DNA from: Bacteroides sp. | GTDB taxonomy: Bacteria > Bacteroidota > Bacteroidia > Bacteroidales > Muribaculaceae | Length of the DNA: 38,156 nucleotides | Reading direction: 5' to 3' | Assembly (NCBI GenBank): GCA_014802175.1 | Contig: JAAVCU010000017.1 | Location: 227,716-265,871, forward strand | Part shown: positions 9,125-18,233 of the stretch, in pieces | How positions within the stretch are numbered: position 1 is the first letter of the stretch | Layout: the number at the start of each line of letters is the position of its first letter | The notes under the pieces: generated by a model | Database searches by the model: none | Told to the model about the DNA's origin: nothing | Seen by the model: only the letters and a program-made list of their open reading frames with translations | Program-made: the position numbers and the translations under genes

Positions 9125-9255
9125 TATTATTTGCCCGCAGACTTGATTTTAAGAAAAATTTAACCGAAGGAGAGGGAGCTCTCACTGTGTTCGCGCCACA
9201 ATCTCTGATAAAGTAGGCCTATCGGAATAGGGGAGATCTACGGAGGAGGGAAGGA

Positions 9256-9798
9256 TTAACCGAAGAGTGCGTGGAGGTCGAGGAAGCGGCGGAGGGTGTC
9301 GGCACCGTGTCGCTCCATTGATCGGATTACTCGCTCAAGGCTTTTCTCTTCACGGATGTCGCCCGATTTGGAGTAGAACTTGTCGGCATAGCAGATAAGT
9401 TTCTCTTCAAGCGATTGCGGTGTCATGTCGCGCAGGGGGAGCGGGAGATGCTGGTTCCGGATATCCTCTACGGTGAGTCCGGCGCCGGTGTGCCGTTCGC
9501 ATACCAGCGCATGGCGCGGCAGTCCTTCCTTGTCGAGGAGCTTGCGCCCTTCTATGCCGTGGCAGATGTAGGGGAGCTCGCCGGTGCAGTAGATGTCGGG
9601 GGCATTGCAGCGGAAGATGCCGATGTCATGAAGCATCGCCGCCTCAGCCACGAAGTCGGTGTCGACTTCGAGACTGCGGCGGCGTATACATTCAAGAGCC
9701 TTGTCTCTCACTTTCGTGCTGTGAATCAGCAACGTCTGATGAAGCGGAGTGCCGGGCTGATAATATTTGTCGATGATTTCGTTGACGTTGAGCATCAT
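9256..9798 (-). CDS. HD-domain phosphohydrolase-like protein
   Basis: 180 aa; HSTKVRDKAL...AAMLHDIGIF...CHGIEGRKLL; start overlaps the ilvE stop by 4 nt. Confidence 0.75.
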   Translation of the reverse strand: MMLNVNEIIDKYYQPGTPLHQTLLIHSTKVRDKALECIRRRSLEVDTDFVAEAAMLHDIGIFRCNAPDIYCTGELPYICHGIEGRKLLDKEGLPRHALVCERHTGAGLTVEDIRNQHLPLPLRDMTPQSLEEKLICYADKFYSKSGDIREEKSLERVIRSMERHGADTLRRFLDLHALFG

Positions 9799-10820
9799 TC
9801 GATAACTTCACACCATCCGAACTTGTCCTCAACCTCGCCAAGCTGGATGCCGCGCAGACGGTTGTAGAGCGCTGTGGCTTTGGGTCCGGGTTCGCCATCC
9901 TTGCTGTAGATGAAGACTTTGCCGTTATCAAGGTCGTGGATCTCACCGATGGGGGAGATCACGGCTGCTGTTCCGCAGTTGCCGGTCTCTTCAAAGGTCT
10001 CCAACTCTTCGTAGGGAACGTGACGACGCTCCACAGTCATCCCCATATCCTCGGCGATGGTGCGGAGGCTCATGTTGGTGATCGAGGGGAGGATTGACTC
10101 GCTGTCGGGTGTGATATAGCTGTTTCCGCGGATCGCGAAGAAGTTGGCGGCACCGCACTCATCGAGATACTTCTTCTCTTTCGGGTCCATGTAAAGCATT
10201 ACGGCGTAACCGAGATCGTGCGCTTTCTCGCCGGCAACCAACGATGCTGCATAGTTGCCTCCGATCTTGATGGAGCCGGTGCCTTTGGGTGCCACGCGAT
10301 CATATTCTCTTGAGAGGCACACCTTACAGGGTTTGAATCCTGTCTTGAAGTATGGTCCAACGGGAGAGACGAGCATGATAACCATATATTCATCGGCGGG
10401 TTTCACACCTACGCGCGGAGAGATACCGATCTCAAACGGACGGATATAGAGGGAAGCTCCTGTGCCGTAAGGGGGTATGAAACGTTCGTTGAGTTTAACG
10501 ACTTTGCGCACCATCTCGCAGAAAAGTTCTACGGGCATCGGTGCCATCTTGATACCTTCCGCGCTGCGGATGAAGCGTTTGGCGTTTTCCTCCATGCGGA
10601 AAACCCTCACTTTGCCATCCTTGCCGCGGAAAGCCTTGAGGCCTTCGAACGATTCCTGGCCATAGTGCAAGCAGGTGGCGGCGATATGCAACGGAACGTA
10701 TTCCGAGTCGCTAACTTCTATCTCTCCCCATTTGCCATCTTTATATGTGCATCTGACGTTGAAGTCAGTGGGGACATATCCAAAGGGAAGTTCCTCCCAT
10801 TTGATATCCGGTGTTTCCAT
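9795..10820 (-). CDS. ilvE: Branched-chain amino acid aminotransferase
   Basis: 341 aa; HYGQESFEGLKAFRGKDGKVRVFRMEENAKRF, LDECGAANFFAI motifs. Confidence 0.92.
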   Translation of the reverse strand: METPDIKWEELPFGYVPTDFNVRCTYKDGKWGEIEVSDSEYVPLHIAATCLHYGQESFEGLKAFRGKDGKVRVFRMEENAKRFIRSAEGIKMAPMPVELFCEMVRKVVKLNERFIPPYGTGASLYIRPFEIGISPRVGVKPADEYMVIMLVSPVGPYFKTGFKPCKVCLSREYDRVAPKGTGSIKIGGNYAASLVAGEKAHDLGYAVMLYMDPKEKKYLDECGAANFFAIRGNSYITPDSESILPSITNMSLRTIAEDMGMTVERRHVPYEELETFEETGNCGTAAVISPIGEIHDLDNGKVFIYSKDGEPGPKATALYNRLRGIQLGEVEDKFGWCEVIE

Positions 10821-10836
10821 GTTTTTCTTTATTTTA

Positions 10837-10920
10837 TAGCTTAAATAGCTCTCTTTTTAGCTCAAATAGCTTTTATAGCTGATATAGCTATTATAGCTGA
10901 TATAGCTTTTATAGTATTTT
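10837..10920. repeat. Nonamer array TAGCTNNNN
   Basis: TAGCT at 10837, 10846, 10858, 10867, 10876, 10885, 10894, 10903 and TAGTA at 10912: 9-nt spacing except one 12-nt gap. Confidence 0.85.
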
Positions 10921-10955
10921 ACTCACTCCTCGCTACTCACTCCTCGCTACTCACT
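10921..10955. repeat. Heptamer/14-mer array (ACTCACT CCTCGCT ACTCACT CCTCGCT ACTCACT)
   Basis: Exact repeats ending 3 nt from the stop codon (10959-10961) of the neighbouring gene. Confidence 0.9.
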
Positions 10956-10958
10956 AAA

Positions 10959-11303
10959 TTAAACTGCGACTTTGCAGGTGATGTCGCCGATCTTGACGAT
11001 GTAGACACCGTGGGCGGGGAGGGTGAAGCGGTGTGAGCCGGCGGGGAGCGTCTCGCTGTTGACAACCCGTCCTAAGATTGTGAATATCTTTATCTGTATG
11101 GGGTGGTTGGCAGTAACGATAATTGCGCCGGAGGTGACTTTGATCTCAAATTCCGTTTCCTTGATGATTGTTTTCGCGGTGGCAGATTCCGTTTTCACCG
11201 GCTCCCAACCTTTGGGGGCACAGTGAGCGGCGAGAGGGGCTCCCAGAGCGGTGAGAACCACTATCATAAATGCAAGAATATGTGCTCGCGCGTAATTCAT
11301 CAA
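10959..11303 (-). CDS. Small secreted protein consisting almost entirely of a T9SS type A-like C-terminal sorting domain
   Basis: 114 aa; signal peptide, then IQIKIFTILGRVVNSETLPAGSHRFTLPAHGVYIVKIGDITCKVAV. Confidence 0.65.
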   Translation of the reverse strand: MMNYARAHILAFMIVVLTALGAPLAAHCAPKGWEPVKTESATAKTIIKETEFEIKVTSGAIIVTANHPIQIKIFTILGRVVNSETLPAGSHRFTLPAHGVYIVKIGDITCKVAV

Positions 11304-11318
11304 GTAAAATTACAAAAA

Positions 11319-11354
11319 AAAAAGAGATGAGCAAAATTTTGCTCATCTCTTTTT
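11319..11354. terminator. Bidirectional rho-independent terminator downstream of rpsA-side region
   Basis: Perfect 18-bp inverted repeat AAAAAGAGATGAGCAAAA/TTTTGCTCATCTCTTTTT. Confidence 0.85.
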
Positions 11355-11372
11355 ATCGGATGTTGAAAATGA

Positions 11373-13160
11373 TTAGCCTTTCTTCTCCTCTTTCTGCATC
11401 TGCTCTTTGAGAGCCTGGAGTGCGTCGAGGTCACCGAGAGTGGTTTTCTCGATTGCGGGAGCAGCAGTCTCAGAAGCTTTGGGCGCTTTGCGGGCAGCTG
11501 CGGGTTTAGCAGCGCGCTCGGGTTTGTTAGCGTCTTCAGCGATGCGGCTATGGCTGAGGATGATGCGTTTGCTGTCTTTGTTGAACTCGATTACCTTGAA
11601 GTCAAGCTCCTCGTTGAGTTTAGCCTGTGAGCCATCCTCTTTTACAAGGTGCTTGGGAGTAGCGAAGCCCTCAACTCCGTGGGGGAGTGAGATAACAGCG
11701 CCCTTGTCCATAACCTCAGTGATAGTTCCCTTGTGGATTGAACCTACAGTGTAGATGTTCTCAAATACATCCCAGGGATTCTCTTCGAGCTGTTTGTGAC
11801 CGAGTGAGAGACGACGGTTGTCTTTGTCGATCTCAAGAACCTGAACCTCGATGTCATTGCCAACCTGAGTGAACTCAGAGGGGTGTTTGATCTTCTTGGT
11901 CCAAGAGAGGTCGGAGATGTGGATAAGTCCGTCTACACCCTCTTCGATCTCAACGAATACGCCGAAGTTAGTGAAGTTGCGAACTTTTGCTGTGTGGCGG
12001 CTGCCGATAGCATATTTCTCCTCGATGTTCTCCCAAGGATCGTTCTTAAGCTGCTTGAGACCAAGGCTCATCTTGCGCTCGTCGCGGTCGAGAGTGAGGA
12101 CTACTGCCTCGATTTCATCGCCAACCTTGAGGAAATCCTGAGCGCTGCGGAGGTGCTGGCTCCAGCTCATCTCGCTAACGTGAACGAGACCTTCTACGCC
12201 GGGCTGTACCTCAACGAATGCACCGTAGTCAGCCATAACAACGACTTTACCCTTAACGTGGTCGCCCACTTTGAGGTTAGCGTCGAGGTTATCCCAAGGA
12301 TGGGGCATGAGCTGCTTGAGACCGAGTGCGATACGTTTCTTCTCGTCGTCGAAGTCGATGATAACGACTTTGATGTCCTGGTCGAGCTCTACAACCTCGC
12401 GGGGATCTGACACGCGGCCCCAGCTGAGGTCTGTGATGTGAACGAGACCGTCTACGCCACCGAGGTCAACGAATACACCGTAAGGAGTGATGTTCTTAAC
12501 CTTACCCTCGAGCACCTGACCTTTTTCGAGCTTGGAGATGATCTCTTTCTTCTGCTGCTCGAGCTCAGCCTCGATGAGTGCTTTGTGGCTGACAACCACG
12601 TTTTTGTATTCCTGGTTGATTTTAACAACCTTGAATTCCATTGTTTTATCAACAAATACGTCGTAGTCGCGGATGGGACGAACGTCGATCTGTGATCCGG
12701 GGAGGAACGCCTCGATGCCGAATACGTCAACGATCATACCGCCCTTAGTGCGGCTCTTAACATAACCTTTGATGATTTCATCTTTCTCAAGAGCCTCGTT
12801 AACACGATCCCAGCTGCGGGTCTGGCAAGCTTTCTTGTGTGAAAGACGGAGCTGGCCGTTTTTGTCTTCGAGTGTCTCGATGTAAACCTCAACTTCGTCG
12901 CCAACCTTGAGGTCGGGGTTGTAACGGAACTCGCTTACGGGGATGATGGCGTCAGACTTCATGCCGATGTCAACGCGAACCTCACGTTTGCTGATTGATT
13001 TTACAGTACCGGTTACTACCTCGTTTTCTTTAGCTGTCTTAAGAGACTCATCGTAGGTGTTTGTAAGCTCCTCGCGGCTCTTCGAACCAGCTGTTTCGCC
13101 ATTCTCGTATGCTTCCCAATCGAAGTCTTCGATGGCGGATTGAATTTTAGTTTCAGCCAT
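11373..13160 (-). CDS. rpsA: 30S ribosomal protein S1
   Basis: 595 aa with repeated S1 domains (GKVKNITPYGVFVDLGGVDGLVHITDLSW; GKVVVMADYGAFVEVQPGVEGLVHVSEMSW). Confidence 0.95.
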   Translation of the reverse strand: MAETKIQSAIEDFDWEAYENGETAGSKSREELTNTYDESLKTAKENEVVTGTVKSISKREVRVDIGMKSDAIIPVSEFRYNPDLKVGDEVEVYIETLEDKNGQLRLSHKKACQTRSWDRVNEALEKDEIIKGYVKSRTKGGMIVDVFGIEAFLPGSQIDVRPIRDYDVFVDKTMEFKVVKINQEYKNVVVSHKALIEAELEQQKKEIISKLEKGQVLEGKVKNITPYGVFVDLGGVDGLVHITDLSWGRVSDPREVVELDQDIKVVIIDFDDEKKRIALGLKQLMPHPWDNLDANLKVGDHVKGKVVVMADYGAFVEVQPGVEGLVHVSEMSWSQHLRSAQDFLKVGDEIEAVVLTLDRDERKMSLGLKQLKNDPWENIEEKYAIGSRHTAKVRNFTNFGVFVEIEEGVDGLIHISDLSWTKKIKHPSEFTQVGNDIEVQVLEIDKDNRRLSLGHKQLEENPWDVFENIYTVGSIHKGTITEVMDKGAVISLPHGVEGFATPKHLVKEDGSQAKLNEELDFKVIEFNKDSKRIILSHSRIAEDANKPERAAKPAAARKAPKASETAAPAIEKTTLGDLDALQALKEQMQKEEKKG

Positions 13161-13262
13161 TATTAATGAACTGTGGGTTTTGTTTGTGCGGGCCGATGCC
13201 TGAAGCGTAGCTCCCTTGGCTCAGCCGCTTTCAAAATTGGTTAATAAATATGATTAATAAAC

Positions 13263-13290
13263 ACGAGCTTGCACTTTGAGGTGCAAGCTC
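13263..13290. repeat. 11-bp stem hairpin in the rpsA leader (CGAGCTTGCAC TTTGAG GTGCAAGCTCG)
   Basis: Perfect arms 13263-13273 and 13280-13290, just downstream of a minus-strand -7 box. Confidence 0.85.
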
Positions 13291-13291
13291 G

Positions 13292-13323
13292 GCAAAATTA
13301 CTATTTTTTTTTCAATTATGCAA
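13292..13323 (-). promoter_or_regulatory. Candidate rpsA promoter
   Basis: Minus strand TTG (13323-13321), 21-nt spacer, TAATTTTG (13299-13292). Confidence 0.6.
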
Positions 13324-13369
13324 TAGTCTAATGCTCTATACACATAATTTTCAATGTTTTTAGAGTAGA

Positions 13370-16300
13370 TTATCGAAGCAAAATCTTCTTTGTGGCGGTT
13401 TTGTTGCCGGATTTAGCTTTCAGAATGATTGTACCGGGGCTGAGGCTGCCCAGATTGAGAAGGGAATTGGATGAGGTTGCAAGCAGTCGGCCGGCAATGT
13501 CGTAGGCATCGATGGTGGCATTCTGAATCGCGACGGCGGCGATGTTGTTCTCAACCGAAATGGTGAGTCCGTTTTCTGAAATCTCTGTCACGCCTGAGTT
13601 GTCACCCATAGTCACAGTGTAAACGCCTCCGGCGGCGGTGCTGAACTTAATATTGTCATTATCCATGATAGTGAAGGGCACGTTGACTCCGTTTTCGTCA
13701 TTTATGGCAGCTTCGGCAATATTTTTGTAGTTCAGATTGCATTCCGATTTTGAGCCTGCCTTGATCACGGCTTGTGTGAGTTTGCTATCTTTCCATTCCT
13801 GATCGATTTCAAAATTCCCTTCTGCCTTCACGCCGCGGATTGAGCCTGCCACCCAGTGCGGAGAGAGTGCGGGGAGAAGGCGGATCTTGCCGCCGTAGCT
13901 TTGCAGAAGCATTTCTGTCACGCCTGCGGTGTAACCGAAGTTCCCATCGATCTGGAATGGAGCGTGAGAATCGAAGAGGTTGAAATAAATTCCGCCGGCT
14001 CCGTTGCTTTGTCCGTAAGAGGAAGCGTGGCGCAGTGCGCTGGTTATGATCTTTGCTGCATGTTCGCCGTCGAGTGCGCGTGCCCAGAGTGCGAGTCGCC
14101 ATGCGAGTGACCAGCCTGTGGAGACGTCGCTACGCTGTTTGAGTGAGTTTACCGCCGGCACGAACCATTCGCTTTCGGGAGATATGTTGCCGAAGGGATA
14201 CAAAGCCATCAGGTGCGACTGGTGACGGTGTTCCTTTTCTCCGACATCGTATGTGCTTTTCTTCCATTCGCGAAGCAGAAGATCGCCGGTGCGAATGCCA
14301 TTGCTCTCGGCTCCCCATGCGCCGGTATATTCCTCTGTGGCCAAACCTTTGTCGAGATTATTGAATTTCTCTTTGAGTTCTGCAACAAAGAGTGGATCGG
14401 TGTAAGCCGGGTCTGCAGCAGCATTGCTCGACTGGAGAATGTCGATAGCTTCAAGAGTGGTGCGGAAAAGCTCGAACAGTATCTGCTGGGCGTGTGCAGT
14501 GCCGTCTTCGGCTGAGGGTCCGTGCTCCGGCGACCATTCAGCCGGGGCAACCCATGTGCCGTCGGAGTCTTTTACCAGACGTTGCATCCAGAACTTGCAG
14601 CAGCTCACCATCACCGGCACAGCTTTCGAGATCAAGAAATCGACGTCGTTTGTGTATGCGTAATGTTGCCAGAGGTGTGTGGCATACCATGCGTTGGCGA
14701 TTACGTAGTTCTCGGCGTAATCCGAGTGTCCGAAGATGTTGTTCTGCGTGAAGCAGGTCCATCCCTCACTCTGTCCGGAACGTCGCGCATATACCTGCCA
14801 CTCATCGTGTTCGATGGCCATGGTGTAGATATAATTCAAGTATGGCGCGTGCATTTCTGATAGGTTGGTGATCTCTGCCGGCCAATAGTTCATCTGCACG
14901 TTGATGTTGGAATGGATATCGCATTGCCACGCCGGGTTGTTTGAGTTGTTCCATATTCCCTGGAGGTTAGCCGGAAGATCCATGCCTCGTGATGAGGAGA
15001 TAAGGAGATAGCGTCCGAATGCGTAATACAGCTCCTCAAGCATCAGGTTTGTGGGGCGGGTGCGTGAGTTGTTGCGGGTGGAGTTATATTGGGTCACCAT
15101 CTTGTTTGCCGTAAGCGTGTTAGCAGCTGCGTCAATATTGAATTCAGCGCGCCCGAAGAAATTGCTGAAATCCGAGATGTGGTCGTCGGCGAGACGATTC
15201 CAGCTCTTGTTTGCAGCGGCTTTTACGTCGGTTTCCACTTGCCGATACATTTCTTCATAGCTGCTTAGGTAGTTGGTGGAGTGAATGTCGTAGTTGGTGG
15301 CGCCTCCGAGAATAAGCATTACTTCATCGGCATCCTTTATTTCGATGCAGTCGCTGAGCGTGGTCATGGTGCCACCTGTGGGCACAGCCTTGAGCATGGC
15401 CTTGAAATGGATGTAGTCAAGGAGTCCGGAGATTGTAACCTCGCCATTTTTGTATTCAGGTTTGAGCATGCCGAGCTTGATTCCATTGAAAAGACGGATG
15501 CGCAGACTGATCTTCCCCCCTTCGGAGGCAGTGTAGTGCATGGCCACTACGTTGTCGGGATAACTTGCAATGTATTCACGATCGAACTTCACGCTTCCAT
15601 CGGTTGAAGTGAAATGGACATTGGCTTTTCCCTCAGTCATGTCAAGGTTGCGGATATAGTTGCCAACAGCTTTGTCGGTGGTTTCTCCGAATATGCCCGA
15701 TATATCTTCCACATACACGTCGCCGAAGTTCATATAGTTTCCGCGGGTGGTGGTGCTTCCATTCCAGAGGCTCTTCTCATTGAACTGAATGTGGTCCTGA
15801 GCTATTCCACCGAAGATCATTGCACCGAACTGTCCGTTGCCGATAGGGAGTGCATACTCCATCCAGGGATCTCCCGAACCGGCTGCTTCGGCCGGGGTGT
15901 CATACCAAAGTGTGTGACGATGTTCGGGCGAATAATTTTCATTGGGATTGATGGTAAATTCCTTGATCTTCGTAACCGTGGGAGCAGATTGCAAGTCGTT
16001 TTCGGCTATGAATTTTATGGCGTTGTTACTTGCGCCGGGAGCCGCAAGGTCGATGTTGACACCTGTTCCGGTCTTATATGCCTGATGCCAGCGATTGCTG
16101 CCTGATTCGCCACCAAGATATTCGATTTCCCAGCTGTCGGCGTAAGCAGGGTTTTCTGAGGCCACAAGCTTAAATTCTGCTGCCAATGCAGCGTCGTCGG
16201 TGGCGCTTACGTTGGATTTCATCATAGCGTATTCTCCATTGCGCTTATTGATGATTTTGAAATTCTCGGGTGTGCCGGAGAATTTCCAGAGCTGAGCCGG

Positions 16301-16495
16301 TTTTGTCGGGTCTGCCACAGTCGTGACTGCGTTGAGTCCCTTGCCTTGGTTTGAGAGCACGCCATCACCTGCCGAGAATACGATGTAATACCAATGTTCG
16401 TCGTTGCCTGAACTGAATTCCGGTGACGTCGGAGCGGCTGCCGCAGATAGGGATAGGCACACAGAGATCCCCATAATTGCATGCTTGAGATTCAT
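13370..16495 (-). CDS. Secreted GH95 alpha-L-fucosidase with N-terminal lectin-like region and T9SS-like C-terminal tail
   Basis: 1041 aa; LWYDTPAEAAGSGDPWMEYALPIGNGQFGAMIFGG, GIWNNSNNPAWQCDIHSNINVQMNYWPAE, DGNFGYTAGVTEMLLQS; tail IDAYDIAGRLLATSSNSLLNLGSLSPGTIILKAKSGNKTATKKILLR. Confidence 0.9.
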   Translation of the reverse strand: MNLKHAIMGISVCLSLSAAAAPTSPEFSSGNDEHWYYIVFSAGDGVLSNQGKGLNAVTTVADPTKPAQLWKFSGTPENFKIINKRNGEYAMMKSNVSATDDAALAAEFKLVASENPAYADSWEIEYLGGESGSNRWHQAYKTGTGVNIDLAAPGASNNAIKFIAENDLQSAPTVTKIKEFTINPNENYSPEHRHTLWYDTPAEAAGSGDPWMEYALPIGNGQFGAMIFGGIAQDHIQFNEKSLWNGSTTTRGNYMNFGDVYVEDISGIFGETTDKAVGNYIRNLDMTEGKANVHFTSTDGSVKFDREYIASYPDNVVAMHYTASEGGKISLRIRLFNGIKLGMLKPEYKNGEVTISGLLDYIHFKAMLKAVPTGGTMTTLSDCIEIKDADEVMLILGGATNYDIHSTNYLSSYEEMYRQVETDVKAAANKSWNRLADDHISDFSNFFGRAEFNIDAAANTLTANKMVTQYNSTRNNSRTRPTNLMLEELYYAFGRYLLISSSRGMDLPANLQGIWNNSNNPAWQCDIHSNINVQMNYWPAEITNLSEMHAPYLNYIYTMAIEHDEWQVYARRSGQSEGWTCFTQNNIFGHSDYAENYVIANAWYATHLWQHYAYTNDVDFLISKAVPVMVSCCKFWMQRLVKDSDGTWVAPAEWSPEHGPSAEDGTAHAQQILFELFRTTLEAIDILQSSNAAADPAYTDPLFVAELKEKFNNLDKGLATEEYTGAWGAESNGIRTGDLLLREWKKSTYDVGEKEHRHQSHLMALYPFGNISPESEWFVPAVNSLKQRSDVSTGWSLAWRLALWARALDGEHAAKIITSALRHASSYGQSNGAGGIYFNLFDSHAPFQIDGNFGYTAGVTEMLLQSYGGKIRLLPALSPHWVAGSIRGVKAEGNFEIDQEWKDSKLTQAVIKAGSKSECNLNYKNIAEAAINDENGVNVPFTIMDNDNIKFSTAAGGVYTVTMGDNSGVTEISENGLTISVENNIAAVAIQNATIDAYDIAGRLLATSSNSLLNLGSLSPGTIILKAKSGNKTATKKILLR

Positions 16496-16509
16496 GTTTA
16501 AGGTTAAAT

Positions 16510-16565
16510 AAAAAGTTACTACAATTGTATTGTCTTAATAGAGACTGCAAATGTAGTAACTTTTT
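16510..16565. repeat. 14-bp perfect inverted repeat flanking the GH95 promoter/TSS region
   Basis: AAAAAGTTACTACA (16510-16523) and TGTAGTAACTTTTT (16552-16565). Confidence 0.85.
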
Positions 16566-16579
16566 TCCATTTAGCCAAA
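16548..16579 (-). promoter_or_regulatory. Candidate GH95 promoter
   Basis: Minus strand TTTG (16579-16576), 20-nt spacer, TACATTTG (16555-16548). Confidence 0.65.
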
Positions 16580-16596
16580 TAGATGCCCGTCGCGGC

Positions 16597-18171
16597 TTAG
16601 TCAGGGGTGAGGCCGCGCATGCGGTCGTCGACTGCTGAGAGGGCGGCTTTCGCACCTTCTCCCATGGCGATCACTATCTGTTTGTAAGGTACGTCGGTGA
16701 CATCGCCGGCGGCGTAGACTCCGGGCACTTCCGTGCGTCCCGACCTGTCGGTGATGATCTCTCCGGCGCGGTTCACCTTGAGTTGCTCGGAGAAGGGGAC
16801 GCTGTTCGGTGTGAGTCCGATCTGCACGAACACGCCGTCAACGTCGTAATGTTTCTCTTCGTTGCTTACGCGGTCCTTGACCTTGATGCCCGTAACCTTA
16901 CTGCCGTTACCTTCCACTTCACTCACTGCTGATGAGAGATGAATGTCGACGTTGTCGAAGGTGGCGAGCTTTTTCTGAAGCACTTCGTCGGCTTTGAGGG
17001 TGTCAAGGAATTCAAACACATCCACATGCGAAGCGATTCCGGCAAGGTCTATTGCCGCTTCGATGCCGGAGTTGCCTCCACCTACCACCGCTACACGCTT
17101 GCCGGCGTAGAACGGTGCGTCGCAGTGGGTGCAGAATGCCACACCTCTGCCTACGTACTGCTCCTCACCGGGTATTCCCAGACGACGCCATGATGCACCG
17201 GTGGCGATAACAAGGATGGGAGCGGCGAAGGTCTCGCGGCTGTCGGTGGTGACAGTCTTTGGAAATCCGTCGAGTTTACACTCCTTGATACGTCGGTTGT
17301 CAAGGATGGTAATGTCGTAAGCCTCAAGGTGCTTGCGAAGGTCGGCGGCAAGTGCCGTTCCGGTTGTGAGCGGTACGGAGATAAGGTTCTCGATGTCGGT
17401 GGTGTCCTTGACCTGACCTCCGATTCTGCCTGCCACCACAGCCGTCTGCAATCCCTTGCGGGCAAGGTAGATGGCAGCTGCTGCTCCGGCGGGTCCCCCG
17501 CCCACAACAATCGCATCGAAACCGCGTGCCGAGCCGTCATCGGCTCCAGGCTCCTCTGCCGAACCGAACCGCTCCTCAAGTTTGCTTACAAGTTCACCGA
17601 GGTCGGAGCGCCCTACGTGTAACAGTTCGCCGTTGGCGTAGACCGTAGGCACGGATTGAATGTTGTAAGTCTTGACCATTTCGGGCGTTACGGCTCCGTC
17701 GATGGTCTTGTTGGTGAACGCCGGGTTGATAAGTGCGATTATATTGAGAGCCTGAACCACGTCAGGGCAGTTGGTGCAGGTGAGCGATACGAATGTGAAC
17801 AGCTCCACCGGACCTTGCAGATGCTCGATTCGACGGCGCAGTGCGTCGTCGGGAAGATTCTTGCCTTGTCCGGCGGCGTTGAGCACCGCTAAGATGAGCG
17901 ATGTGAACTCGTGGCCGTTCGGTATGCCGCAGAAGCTCACGCCTGTAGGCTTACCATCTTTCCAGAGCTCCAGCACCGGAGCATTCTCCTCCGTAGGGGT
18001 GTCAACCTCCTTCGTCTCCAAGGCGGGAGATGAAGAGGCGAAATCGCGTGCGAATTCTACCATATCGCGGGTCTCTTTACGATCGGCGACGCCATTCACA
18101 ACAAAAGTAAATGACGTCTCCAGATTCGCGAAGATACCCTCAAGCTGAGTGATGATATCTTTGTCTAACAT
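16597..18171 (-). CDS. ahpF: Alkyl hydroperoxide reductase subunit F
   Basis: 524 aa; tandem thioredoxin-like N-terminus, TNCPDVVQ, FAD GGGPAGAAAAIYLARKG, CTHCDAPFYAGKRVAVVGGGNSGIEAA. Confidence 0.93.
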   Translation of the reverse strand: MLDKDIITQLEGIFANLETSFTFVVNGVADRKETRDMVEFARDFASSSPALETKEVDTPTEENAPVLELWKDGKPTGVSFCGIPNGHEFTSLILAVLNAAGQGKNLPDDALRRRIEHLQGPVELFTFVSLTCTNCPDVVQALNIIALINPAFTNKTIDGAVTPEMVKTYNIQSVPTVYANGELLHVGRSDLGELVSKLEERFGSAEEPGADDGSARGFDAIVVGGGPAGAAAAIYLARKGLQTAVVAGRIGGQVKDTTDIENLISVPLTTGTALAADLRKHLEAYDITILDNRRIKECKLDGFPKTVTTDSRETFAAPILVIATGASWRRLGIPGEEQYVGRGVAFCTHCDAPFYAGKRVAVVGGGNSGIEAAIDLAGIASHVDVFEFLDTLKADEVLQKKLATFDNVDIHLSSAVSEVEGNGSKVTGIKVKDRVSNEEKHYDVDGVFVQIGLTPNSVPFSEQLKVNRAGEIITDRSGRTEVPGVYAAGDVTDVPYKQIVIAMGEGAKAALSAVDDRMRGLTPD

Positions 18172-18179
18172 TTTTTTCT

Positions 18180-18228
18180 AATTAGGAATTAGTAGTTAGT
18201 AATTAGTAGTTAATGATTAATGATTAAA
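18180..18228. repeat. Heptamer array (AATTAGG AATTAGT AGTTAGT AATTAGT AGTTAAT GATTAAT GATTAAA)
   Basis: Seven in-phase 7-bp units, 8 nt upstream of the ahpF start. Confidence 0.85.
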
Positions 18229-18233
18229 TGCCC

